This document shows, piece by piece, positions 1-7,837 of a stretch of 30,696 bases of DNA. The notes under the pieces were generated by a model. That model saw only the letters and a list, made by a program, of their open reading frames with translations. It was not told where the DNA came from and searched no databases. Origin of the DNA: JBBRLG01 sp038231495 (lineage in GTDB: Bacteria; Planctomycetota; Planctomycetia; Gemmatales; Gemmataceae); assembly GCA_038231495.1 (NCBI GenBank), contig JBBRLG010000013.1, forward strand, positions 1 to 30,696, given 5' to 3'. Within the stretch, counting starts at the first letter, position 1. The number at the start of each line of letters is the position of its first letter. Both the position numbers and the translations under genes were made by a program.

Positions 1-149
1 CGCTGTACGGCGACTACAAGAAAAAGGACGGCGCACTGGTGGCGCACAAGCAGACCATCAAGCGCGACGGCAAGCTCTACGTCGAAAGCGCAGTCACCGA
101 GTTCGAGAAGAAGGACAAGCTTGAGGACAAGCTTTTCAAGAAACCGTAG
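1..149 (+). CDS. C-terminal fragment of a hypothetical protein
   Basis: The reading frame is open from base 3 to a TAG at 147-149 and gives about 48 residues, very rich in lysine and charged residues, ending DKLFKKP. Patterns such as GDYKKKDGALVAHKQ and a terminal KLEDKLFKKP remind me of the C-terminal strands of LolA-like or outer-membrane-lipoprotein-sorting-type beta proteins of planctomycetes, but the fragment is too short to assign. The start lies outside the window. It converges on the ureohydrolase gene, with a 34-base palindrome between the two stops. Confidence 0.6.
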   Translation, partial: LYGDYKKKDGALVAHKQTIKRDGKLYVESAVTEFEKKDKLEDKLFKKP

Positions 150-156
150 TGTCTCC

Positions 157-190
157 GCCGCTTGCGGCTGAGCGCTCAGCCGCAAGCGGC
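157..190. terminator. Perfect 34-base palindrome between convergent genes
   Basis: The 17-base arms 157-173 and 174-190 are perfectly complementary (left arm GCCGCTTGCGGCTGAGC). The element fills the gap between the upstream gene's stop (149) and the convergent ureohydrolase stop (198), so a bidirectional terminator role is plausible, although no T-tract follows. The 22 bases 171-192 recur exactly at 22242-22263, which shows it is a dispersed repeat rather than a site unique to this gap. Confidence 0.6.
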
Positions 191-197
191 AATACCC

Positions 198-1019
198 CTA
201 TTCATACCGCTTCAGTAGCACATATTCGATCAACCAAACCAGTGTCGCCAGGCACTGGTCCTGTCGGTCGCGGCCCGGCTCGAACTCCGACAAAAACAAC
301 CCCGCTACCTTGGGCGACCACACGGCATCGAGTACGCGCAACACCTGTTGCGGCGTCAGGCCGAACGGCACCGCCTGCGTCACCGCGGGAAAGTACGTCG
401 GATCGAACACGTCGCAATCCACGTCGATAAAGACCCGCTCCGCGCCCGCCGCCTCCGTCCGCAAATGGTCCAACACGGCGTCGAAATCGGACGCCATCTC
501 GGCCGCGGCAATGGCACGGCGGAAATACTGCTTCGTGTAATTCACCGGCAACAAGAGATCGCGGTGGCCGACGTTGACGATCGACGGCAGCGGCCCGTCG
601 CAGTGCAGTAGAAAGTTGCCGTGCGACGGTTCCGCGGTGCAGTCGCGAAAGTGGTGGACGTCCAGGTGGGCGTCGAGTTGCACGATTAGGGTCGATTCCG
701 CCTGCTTTGACAACTCGTCGTAAACCGGCAGCGTGCCGAGGTGGTTGCCGGTTATCCAGAGCAGGAAGTCGGGCGCGCGCAACGCCTGCTTCGCTACCTG
801 CCGACCTTGCGCGCGCCAACCCTCATAATCGGCCAGGGTCTCGAAGTTGATTTCCTTCAGTCGTAGGTGATCGGTGTAAGCACGGGCGCGCGTTTCCACG
901 GTTTCCCGGCGATTGTCCGCGATCAATTCGCGCAGTGCCTCGGCCAGCAAGTGAACGCCTTCCGCCGTGCCCGCGCTGCCGAACAGGTCAAAGGGGAAAA
1001 AGACTGCGGTCGTTTTCAT
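198..1019 (-). CDS. Arginase/agmatinase-family ureohydrolase
   Basis: This 273-residue protein belongs to the ureohydrolase family (arginase, agmatinase, formiminoglutamase), which hydrolyses guanidino or formimino groups at a dinuclear Mn centre. All six expected metal ligands can be placed: H93 in TGNHLG, D116/H118/D120 in LDAHLD, and D201/D203 in DVDCDVFDP. SHGNFL around 132-137 and SEFEP at 244-248 match the substrate-loop and glutamate motifs. I chose the ATG at 1019 because conservation begins at MKTTAVFF; an upstream in-frame extension to 1097 would overlap the divergent promoter region. The substrate cannot be read from sequence. It is transcribed away from a gamma-carbonic-anhydrase gene across a 120-base gap. 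No strong Shine-Dalgarno is visible. Confidence 0.85.
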   Translation of the reverse strand: MKTTAVFFPFDLFGSAGTAEGVHLLAEALRELIADNRRETVETRARAYTDHLRLKEINFETLADYEGWRAQGRQVAKQALRAPDFLLWITGNHLGTLPVYDELSKQAESTLIVQLDAHLDVHHFRDCTAEPSHGNFLLHCDGPLPSIVNVGHRDLLLPVNYTKQYFRRAIAAAEMASDFDAVLDHLRTEAAGAERVFIDVDCDVFDPTYFPAVTQAVPFGLTPQQVLRVLDAVWSPKVAGLFLSEFEPGRDRQDQCLATLVWLIEYVLLKRYE

Positions 1020-1092
1020 GTACCGAAGTATTCGCGAAGCACCGCCCGGACGCAAGGGGGTTTGTCCGGTGCCGTACGGGTTGGCCGGCGCA

Positions 1093-1098
1093 TACAAT
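1093..1098 (+). promoter_or_regulatory. Possible -10 element (TACAAT) for the carbonic anhydrase gene
   Basis: TACAAT lies 42 bases upstream of the ATG at 1140 in the divergent gap. No good -35 hexamer lies at 16-18 bases; the nearest TTG-type box (TTGTCC, 1062-1067) is 25 bases away. Weak call, based on the -10 match and position. Confidence 0.3.
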
Positions 1099-1139
1099 CA
1101 TTGGAAGGGCCTGATGCAACGAGCGAGTCGGGGACAGCA

Positions 1140-1655
1140 ATGAAAGCCATTCAGGGTTATTACATCGCGGACGGCGCGGTCGTGCGGGGCGACGCCGTGC
1201 TGTCGCCGGGAGTGAACATTTGGTTCGGCTCCGTGCTGCGCGCCGACCTGGCCCGCGTCACCCTGGGGCCGCGCGTCAACATCCAGGACGGGTGCGTCAT
1301 CCACACCGACTACGACCTGCCGCAAGTGATTGAAGAGGGCGTCGTCGTCGGCCACCGGGCGGTGCTACACGGCAGCTTCATCGGCCGCGATTCACTCATC
1401 GGCATGGGAGCGCTGCTGCTCTCGGGTTGTGAGATTGGGGCCGAATGCCTGATCGCGGCCGGCACCCTCGTCACCGAAAAGCGACGAATCCCGCCGCGCT
1501 CGGTCGTCATGGGCGTGCCGGGCAAGATCATCCGCGAGGTCAGCGAGGAGGACTTGCGGCGCACCCACGCCATATCGGCCCACTACCTCGAACTGGCCCA
1601 GCGCTACGCCGGCGGCGATTTTCCGCCGCCGTGGGGTGGCCCGCGTGCAGTGTGA
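1140..1655 (+). CDS. Gamma-class carbonic anhydrase-like hexapeptide-repeat protein
   Basis: This 171-residue protein is a left-handed beta-helix of the gamma carbonic anhydrase family (Cam, CamH, YrdA, PaaY), which interconverts CO2 and bicarbonate as a trimer. Hexapeptide periodicity runs from about residue 10 to 140. The three metal histidines are present: H55 in CVIHTD, then H72 and H77 in GHRAVLH. H55 and H72 are only 17 residues apart, so the acidic proton-shuttle loop of archaeal Cam is absent and this is the CamH/YrdA short type, many members of which are weakly active or untested. VVMGVPGKIIREV at about 121-133 is the usual end of the helix. The ATG at 1140 is chosen because conserved sequence begins there. 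Confidence 0.88.
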   Translation: MKAIQGYYIADGAVVRGDAVLSPGVNIWFGSVLRADLARVTLGPRVNIQDGCVIHTDYDLPQVIEEGVVVGHRAVLHGSFIGRDSLIGMGALLLSGCEIGAECLIAAGTLVTEKRRIPPRSVVMGVPGKIIREVSEEDLRRTHAISAHYLELAQRYAGGDFPPPWGGPRAV

Positions 1656-1784
1656 CTAGCCCTTTGGTCGGTTTATTCCTGCGCGCGGCTTACCCAAATT
1701 GACCAGTCTGCCAACAAATGGGTTCATCGCTCGGTTCGTTCGTGGTATTCTGAGCAGGATCGGCACCGCTCTTGCCCGGAGCGG

Positions 1785-2966
1785 ATGAGAGGCATCGGGA
1801 AGCACGGCGTGGCAACGGAAACTCTTTCAATACCGGCCCTGGAACTCGGCGAGCCGACCGTGGGTGCGGTTTCGGACCGTCGTGCCGACATCGATGCCAA
1901 GATGACGCGCGTCGCGGCCCTGCTCCAGGAAACCAATTGCGAAGGCTTGCTGCTCCTGGAGCCTGAAAACTTCGCCTGGTTAACCAGCGGTGCCATCGCA
2001 CGCGGGCAGCTGGACCCGGCGGAAATGCCCGCCATTTACTGCAACGGCGAGGCCCGCTGGGTGCTGTCGAGCAACGCCGATTCGCAGCGGCTGTTTGACG
2101 AGGAGGTCGACGGCCTGGGTTTCCAGCTGAAAGAATGGCCGTGGCACTGGGGCCGCGAGCAGCTGGTCCAGGAGTTGGTGCAAAACCGCCGCGTGGCCTG
2201 CGACCGCGCGTTGGGCGACACGATCCTGGCGGCCGAGCAACTGCGGCGCTTGCGCCGGCAAATGACGCCCTACGAACAGGCCTGCTACCGCGTGCTGGGC
2301 GTCATCGTCAGTCACGCCCTCGAAGCGACTTGCCGGACGATGGAACCCAAGCAGACGGAGCGGGAGATCGCCGGGCAGATCAGTCACCGCCTGCTGCACC
2401 GCGGCGTCTACCCGCTCGACATCGGCGTGGCGGCGGACGAGCGGGCGCGCTACTTTCGCAATTTCGGCTTCACTTCGACGACCATCCGCAACTACGCCAT
2501 GCTGACGACGACGGCCCGCAAATACGGCCTCATCGCCACCGCGAGCCGGGCGGCGTGTTTCGGTACGTTGCCCGCGGAAATCCGCCGCGATCACAACGCG
2601 GTTTGCCGGGTCGGTGCGAGTTACATGGCTTCGACCTGGCCGGAAGCGCTGCCGCGCGAAGTGCTGCTGGCGGCGCGGCGCATCTACCAGGTGAGCGGCT
2701 ACGAGCACGAATGGGTACTCGCGCAACAGGGCCGCCTGACCGGCCGCTCGCCGGTGGAGTTGGCGATCACGCCGAAAACGGACGACCTGTTGCAGGCGGG
2801 GCACGCGATTACCTGGTACGCCAGTGCCGGCGCGGCGGCCAGCTGCGACACGTTCCTGGTCACGGACGCCGGGCCAAAAATCCTGACGCCGACCGAGTCG
2901 TGGCCGTTGAAGCGCATCCGCATCCAGGGCGCGGAGTTCGTCCGGCCTGACATATTGCCGCGGTAG
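1785..2966 (+). CDS. M24-like (creatinase/aminopeptidase P fold) protein, apparently catalytically dead
   Basis: This 393-residue protein has the creatinase/aminopeptidase-P two-domain layout: an N-terminal domain (about 30-170, with GLLLLEPENFAWLTSG near 45-60) and a pita-bread-like domain (about 180-385). M24 enzymes need five metal ligands, D-D-H-E-E. Where the two aspartates belong the sequence reads LTTTARKYGLIATASRA; where the histidine belongs, GYEHEWVLAQQG; and the two glutamate motifs are replaced by ITWYASAGAAAS and SCDTFLVTD. None of the five ligands can be placed. It may be a binding or scaffolding protein. An in-frame GTG at 1809 with GGGAAG at 1798-1803 is an alternative start and fits the homology equally well. 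Its stop converges on the fucose-synthase gene 30 bases away. Confidence 0.75.
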   Translation: MRGIGKHGVATETLSIPALELGEPTVGAVSDRRADIDAKMTRVAALLQETNCEGLLLLEPENFAWLTSGAIARGQLDPAEMPAIYCNGEARWVLSSNADSQRLFDEEVDGLGFQLKEWPWHWGREQLVQELVQNRRVACDRALGDTILAAEQLRRLRRQMTPYEQACYRVLGVIVSHALEATCRTMEPKQTEREIAGQISHRLLHRGVYPLDIGVAADERARYFRNFGFTSTTIRNYAMLTTTARKYGLIATASRAACFGTLPAEIRRDHNAVCRVGASYMASTWPEALPREVLLAARRIYQVSGYEHEWVLAQQGRLTGRSPVELAITPKTDDLLQAGHAITWYASAGAAASCDTFLVTDAGPKILTPTESWPLKRIRIQGAEFVRPDILPR

Positions 2967-2996
2967 CGAATACCCTTGGAAAAGGCAAGCGTGGCC

Positions 2997-3986
2997 CTAA
3001 ACCGCAATGAATTCGGCAGCCGCCGCAGCCTCCACCGCTCCCGCCGGTTCGTGCCGGTGCTTTTCGTACCAGGCAATCGTTTCCGCCAGGCCGTCGCGGA
3101 AACTCGTCGTCGCCTGAAAACCGAACTCGCGCTTGGCCCGCGACGTGTCCAGGCAGCGGCGCGGCTGGCCGTCCGGCTTGGAGGCGTCCCACGTCAACTC
3201 GCCCTTGAAACCGCACAGGGCACAAATCTGCGTGGCCAGGTCGCGAATGGTAATCTCGCGGCCGCTGCCGAGGTTCACCGGGTCGGGCTTGTCGTAATGC
3301 TCCGTCGCCCGTGCGATCGCCTCGGCGGCGTCGCGGACGAACAAAAACTCGCGCGACGCGCTGCCGGTGCCCCACACCGGGATTTGCGGCAGTCCGGCGT
3401 CGCGGGCCTCGATTGCCTTGCGAATCAGCGCGGGGATGACGTGACTCGACTGCAAATCGAAGTTGTCGCGCGGCCCGTAGAGGTTGACGGGCAGCAGCGT
3501 GATCGCATTGAAGCCGTATTGCTGACGGTACGCCTGGGCCTGAACGAGCAACAGCTTCTTGGCCAGGCCGTAGGGCGCGTTGGTCTCTTCGGGGTAGCCG
3601 TCCCAGAGCTTGTCTTCGGAAAACGGCACCGGCGTGTGCTTGGGGTAGGAGCAGATCGTACCGACGCCGACGAACTTTTGCACGCCGGCGAGGCGGGCTT
3701 CCTCCATGAGTTGAATGCCCATGATGGCGTTGTCGAAAAAGAAACGGCCGGGGTTGCGGCGGTTGGCCTCGATGCCGCCGACCACGGCCGCCAGATGAAC
3801 GACGACCTCCGGCCGGGTCTGCGCGAACAGCCGGCGGACGGCGTCGCGGTCGCGCAGGTCGCAGGTGGCGCTCCGGGGCACGACGACGCGGGCCGGGCCG
3901 AAGGCGGCCAGCGCCCGGCAGACGGGCCGACCCAGAAAGCCGGCGCCGCCCGTCACGACGACCGCTCGACCGGAAAGAAAACTCAT
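2997..3986 (-). CDS. fcl: GDP-L-fucose synthase (GDP-4-keto-6-deoxy-mannose epimerase/reductase)
   Basis: This 329-residue short-chain dehydrogenase/reductase converts GDP-4-keto-6-deoxy-D-mannose to GDP-L-fucose using NADPH, for cell-surface polysaccharide. Visible motifs are the nucleotide-binding VTGGAGFLG near residue 10, the catalytic serine in GTICSYPK, and the YxxxK pair in YGLAKK. The stretch LLPVNLYGPRDNFD followed by SSHVIPALIRK is characteristic of this enzyme rather than of UDP-sugar epimerases. Length fits the family (about 310-330). The ATG at 3986 is chosen because the Rossmann fold starts at once; an open extension to 4151 has no conserved sequence. GDP-mannose 4,6-dehydratase, its usual partner, is not in the window. 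It is divergent from the macA-like operon. Confidence 0.9.
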   Translation of the reverse strand: MSFLSGRAVVVTGGAGFLGRPVCRALAAFGPARVVVPRSATCDLRDRDAVRRLFAQTRPEVVVHLAAVVGGIEANRRNPGRFFFDNAIMGIQLMEEARLAGVQKFVGVGTICSYPKHTPVPFSEDKLWDGYPEETNAPYGLAKKLLLVQAQAYRQQYGFNAITLLPVNLYGPRDNFDLQSSHVIPALIRKAIEARDAGLPQIPVWGTGSASREFLFVRDAAEAIARATEHYDKPDPVNLGSGREITIRDLATQICALCGFKGELTWDASKPDGQPRRCLDTSRAKREFGFQATTSFRDGLAETIAWYEKHRHEPAGAVEAAAAAEFIAV

Positions 3987-4044
3987 GGCCGGTTGCCTGT
4001 TGAGACAAAGGAACAGAAGCGCGGTACGAATTAGGGCAAGGTAG

Positions 4045-4073
4045 ATTGTAGCCGGCACAGGTTGCACCGGAAA
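4045..4073 (-). promoter_or_regulatory. Possible sigma-70 promoter for fcl
   Basis: On the minus strand TTTCCG (4068-4073) is separated by 17 bases from TACAAT (4045-4050), which places the transcription start about 50 bases before the fcl ATG. The -10 matches 5 of 6 and the -35 only 3 of 6 consensus bases. Confidence 0.35.
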
Positions 4074-4195
4074 TCCATTGTTCCACGAAGCGCGGCACGG
4101 CGGCAAGCTCTCCCCCGGGCAACCGCTGCAAGCGATACAGGAGGCGGCCACCGGCTGCGCTCTTGAGCCGGCTGACTGGGGCGGGCCAATTTACC

Positions 4196-4224
4196 TTCCG
4201 TGCCGGGGCCACGCGCTGTACAAT
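4196..4224 (+). promoter_or_regulatory. Possible promoter for the macA-like operon
   Basis: TACAAT at 4219-4224 is the best -10 candidate upstream of the efflux operon. The hexamer 17 bases upstream, TTCCGT (4196-4201), is a poor -35. If used, it gives a leader of roughly 160 bases that contains the inverted repeats at 4289-4377. Confidence 0.3.
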
Positions 4225-4288
4225 TTCGGGGTACTATCCTCGCAAAAAGTTTGAAATCCCCACGCATACGGGCCGTCCGACGAATACG

Positions 4289-4377
4289 TGCGTCAGAGCC
4301 GCGACCGTAAGGGAGCGGTGGGGTTGTCGCTCCCTTACGGTCGCGGCTCTGAACGGAACAGTCGCGGCTCTGACGCA
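4289..4377 (+). repeat. Three-arm inverted repeat in the efflux-operon leader
   Basis: Bases 4293-4317 and 4328-4352 are perfectly complementary 25-base arms around a 10-base loop (arm begins TCAGAGCCGCGACCGTAAGG). A third arm, 4361-4377, is the exact reverse complement of 4289-4305. The left arm can therefore pair with either downstream arm but not both. The second pairing ends 3 bases before the GAGGTG ribosome-binding site (4381-4386) of the gene starting at 4392. It may be an intergenic repeat, a transcription attenuator, or both. Confidence 0.65.
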
Positions 4378-4391
4378 GTCGAGGTGCAAAC

Positions 4392-5666
4392 ATGTGGAAG
4401 TGGTTGAGGCGGCTTCTGATCGTCGGCGTCCTGGCGGCCGTAGTCGTTGGTGCCAGTTATCCCCTTATGAATTGGATGAAGCAGCGGGCGCTACCCAAAT
4501 ACCTGACGGCCGAGGTGACGCGCGGCCGCGTGGAGACTGTCGTCAACTCGACTGGCACCATCAAGCCGGTGCGCACCGTCTCCGTCGGCGCGTTCACTTC
4601 CGGGCCGATTCTTGAAGTGAATGTGGATTACAACAGCATCGTCTACAAGAAGACCGCGGACCGCCCCGCCACGATCCTCGCCCGCATTGACCCCAAGTTG
4701 CTCCAGGCCGCGGTGGACCAGGACAAGGCGGCCATTGACGCGCAGAAGGCCGACCTGGAGCGCGTCCGGGCGCTGCGCGACCAGGCGCGCAACAGCGAAA
4801 AACGCGCCCACGACCTCCAGGGCATTAACAAGGATTACCTTTCCGACACGGAGATGGACCAGTACAAGTTTTCGACCTTGTCGTTTGAGGCGCAATACAA
4901 GCTGGCGGAAGCGACCATCCGCCAGGCCGAGGCGCGACTGAAGAATTCGGAGCAAAGCCTTTCGTACTCCGTGATTATTGCCCCAGATGACGGCGTTATT
5001 ATCGATCGCAAGGTGGACCCCGGTCAAACCGTGCAAGGCTCCTTCCAGACGCCGGAGATGTTCACCATCGGCGTCGAGATGAACAAGCACATGCACGTCT
5101 ACGCCTCCGTCGATGAGGCCGACATCGGCCAAATTCAAACGGCGAAGAAAGAGGATCGCGACGTGAAATTCACGGTGGATTCCTACCCCGGCGAGGTATT
5201 CAAGGGCAAGATTCGCGAAATTCGCCTGAACGCGACGACGACGCAGAACGTCGTCACCTACCCCGTCATCATCGACGCGCCGAACGAAGAACGCAAACTG
5301 TTGCCGAACATGACCGCCAACCTTTCCTTTCAGATCGAGCAGAAGGACGACGTGGTCCGCGTGCCGGCCTCGGCGCTGCGGTTCGTGCCGTTGAGTGCCC
5401 AGGTCCGGCCGGAGGACAAGCATTACGTCGAAGGGGCGCTGATCACTCCCGCCGAAGGCGGCCTGAAGCGCTCGGCGGAGGAGAAGGCGGAGCAGGCCAA
5501 GAAGCGGCAGCGGCGCGTCGTGTGGGTCCAGGACGGGCCGTTGCTCCGTGCCGTGCCCGTCACGCTGGGCTTGATGGAAAACCAGTACGCGGAACTGCTG
5601 AGCGGCGACTTGACCGAGGGCCAGGTCGTCGTCACGGGCGTCGATAACCCGTTCGCCCCGAGGTAA
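4392..5666 (+). CDS. MacA-like periplasmic adaptor (HlyD family)
   Basis: This 424-residue membrane-fusion protein bridges an inner-membrane ABC transporter and an outer-membrane channel. Residues 7-25 form an N-terminal signal-anchor. RGRVETVVNSTGTIKP starts the first lipoyl half, a charged alpha-helical hairpin covers about 110-190, and IIAPDDGVIIDRKVDPGQTV (about 197-216) is the second lipoyl half. Beta-barrel and membrane-proximal domains follow, with PNMTANLSFQIE and VVRVPASALRFVP typical of MacA. A charged insert rich in E, K and R (about 350-385) precedes the last strands. GAGGTG at 4381-4386 gives 5-base spacing to the ATG. The permease gene begins 4 bases after its stop. Confidence 0.9.
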   Translation: MWKWLRRLLIVGVLAAVVVGASYPLMNWMKQRALPKYLTAEVTRGRVETVVNSTGTIKPVRTVSVGAFTSGPILEVNVDYNSIVYKKTADRPATILARIDPKLLQAAVDQDKAAIDAQKADLERVRALRDQARNSEKRAHDLQGINKDYLSDTEMDQYKFSTLSFEAQYKLAEATIRQAEARLKNSEQSLSYSVIIAPDDGVIIDRKVDPGQTVQGSFQTPEMFTIGVEMNKHMHVYASVDEADIGQIQTAKKEDRDVKFTVDSYPGEVFKGKIREIRLNATTTQNVVTYPVIIDAPNEERKLLPNMTANLSFQIEQKDDVVRVPASALRFVPLSAQVRPEDKHYVEGALITPAEGGLKRSAEEKAEQAKKRQRRVVWVQDGPLLRAVPVTLGLMENQYAELLSGDLTEGQVVVTGVDNPFAPR

Positions 5667-5670
5667 CTTC

Positions 5671-6921
5671 GTGGAAATCATTGACCTCCTTTTCATCTCC
5701 TTGCGGACGCTCGCCAAGAACAAGCTGCGCTCCGGCTTGACGGTACTCGGCGTGGTCATCGGCATTGCCGCGGTCACGACCATGGTGTCGATGGGCGAAG
5801 GCGCCGGCCAGCTGGTGCGCAACGAGTTTGAGAGCCTGGGCTCCAACTTCATCGTCATCTTGCCGGCCCCCGAAAATAAGGGCGGCGTCCGCCAGGGCGT
5901 GGTCAAGACGATGACCGCGGCCGACGCCACCGCGGTCGCCGAGGAATGCCCGTCCGTGCTGGCCACCTGCCCCCTGGTTGGTGCCGGGGGCCAGGTCATT
6001 AAAGACAACATCAACTGGCTGCCCGCGCAAATGTACGGGGTCGGGGAGGATTACCTCGTCGTCCGCAATTGGCCCCTGACGAGCGGCGAGTTCTTCGGCG
6101 ACCGCGACATCATCAGCAGGAACAAGGTCTGCGTGATCGGCACCACCCTGGTCGCCCACCTGTTTCCCGACACCGACCCGATCGGCAAACAAGTGCGCAT
6201 CAAGAGCATCCCGTTCAAAGTCATCGGCGTCTTGATGCGCAAGGGAACCAACTTGTTCGGCCAGGACCAGGACGACATCCTGGTCATGCCCTACACGACG
6301 GCGCGGACGCGGTTGTCGAATTCCACAGGCTCGAACGGGGACACGGTGGACATGATCATGGTTGCCTCCCGGTCGGAGCAAACGTCGTTCCAGGCCCAGC
6401 AAGAGGCGCGGTCCGTGCTGGCGGAACGGCACCGCATTCCTCCGGGTGAAAAGCCCGACTTTGAGGTGCGCAGTACGGCCGAAGTGGCCGGCGTGCTCAC
6501 TACCATCACGGGCATCCTGACCGCCATGCTGGCGTCAATTGCGGCCATCTCACTCCAGGTCGCTGGCGAGGGCATCATGAACATCCTGCTAGTGTCCGTA
6601 ACTGAACGGACGCGCGAGATCGGCATCCGCATGGCCCTCGGCGCGCGGCCGCGCGATATTTTGTGGCAATTCCTCGTTGAGGCGGTCGTCCTGTCAAGCG
6701 TCGGCGGCATTTTCGGCATCCTGGGCGGGGTTGCCGCGTCTTACGGCCTGAATCTCCTGATTAACATCATCTTGCCAACCTCGAAGTGGCCGTTCGTCGT
6801 TTCGATCCCGGCGGCCTTGGTCGCACTCGTTTTCGCCGCCGCGGTTGGCATATTCTTCGGCTTCTATCCGGCGCGGCGCGCGAGCCGTCTCGACCCGATT
6901 GAGGCGCTGCGCTACGACTAA
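5671..6921 (+). CDS. MacB-like ABC transporter permease (FtsX domain)
   Basis: This 416-residue permease has the MacB layout without the ATPase: an N-terminal helix (about 18-40, in NKLRSGLTVLGVVIGIAAVT), a large periplasmic MacB-PCD domain (about 45-255), then three helices of the FtsX domain (about 280-410), with TERTREIGIRMALGARPRDI as the hallmark cytosolic loop and YPARRASRLDPIEALRYD at the C terminus. MacB-type transporters are mechanotransmitters that expel substrates from the periplasm through a TolC partner. The start is GTG at 5671, 4 bases after the adaptor's stop, so the two are probably translationally coupled. The ATPase is a separate gene downstream. Confidence 0.92.
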   Translation: MEIIDLLFISLRTLAKNKLRSGLTVLGVVIGIAAVTTMVSMGEGAGQLVRNEFESLGSNFIVILPAPENKGGVRQGVVKTMTAADATAVAEECPSVLATCPLVGAGGQVIKDNINWLPAQMYGVGEDYLVVRNWPLTSGEFFGDRDIISRNKVCVIGTTLVAHLFPDTDPIGKQVRIKSIPFKVIGVLMRKGTNLFGQDQDDILVMPYTTARTRLSNSTGSNGDTVDMIMVASRSEQTSFQAQQEARSVLAERHRIPPGEKPDFEVRSTAEVAGVLTTITGILTAMLASIAAISLQVAGEGIMNILLVSVTERTREIGIRMALGARPRDILWQFLVEAVVLSSVGGIFGILGGVAASYGLNLLINIILPTSKWPFVVSIPAALVALVFAAAVGIFFGFYPARRASRLDPIEALRYD

Positions 6922-7036
6922 TTAGCTGCTGGCTGAAAGCTGAAAGCTGAGAGTTGATTGAAAAGATTTGCGGTTTTAGCACTCAGCTAACGCGGCCCTA
7001 CAGTCGATACAACCAGTAACCTTCCCGGCGTCACCG
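6922..7036 (+). repeat. AT-richer intergenic gap with three 7-base repeats
   Basis: The 115-base gap separating permease and ATPase genes contains a 7-base unit in near-perfect triplicate, GCTGAAA-GCTGAAA-GCTGAGA (6932-6952), and a distant 7-base inverted pair, TTAGCTG (6922-6928) and CAGCTAA (6984-6990). The composition is more AT-rich than the flanking genes. No promoter stands out. It looks like an inserted or decayed repeat inside the operon. Confidence 0.4.
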
Positions 7037-7807
<771 letters not shown>

Positions 7808-7837
7808 ACCACTGTTCCCGTGCGCAAGGATGCGACG

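Noticed and set aside
1699..1751. Promoter for the M24-like gene (TTGACC near 1699 or TATTCT near 1746)
   Set aside because: TTGACC has no partner at 17 bases and TATTCT has only a poor -35 (TTCATC), so neither supports a confident call.
4491..6014. 507-residue minus-strand open frame
   Set aside because: Antisense shadow of the macA-like and permease genes, which have clear family motifs.
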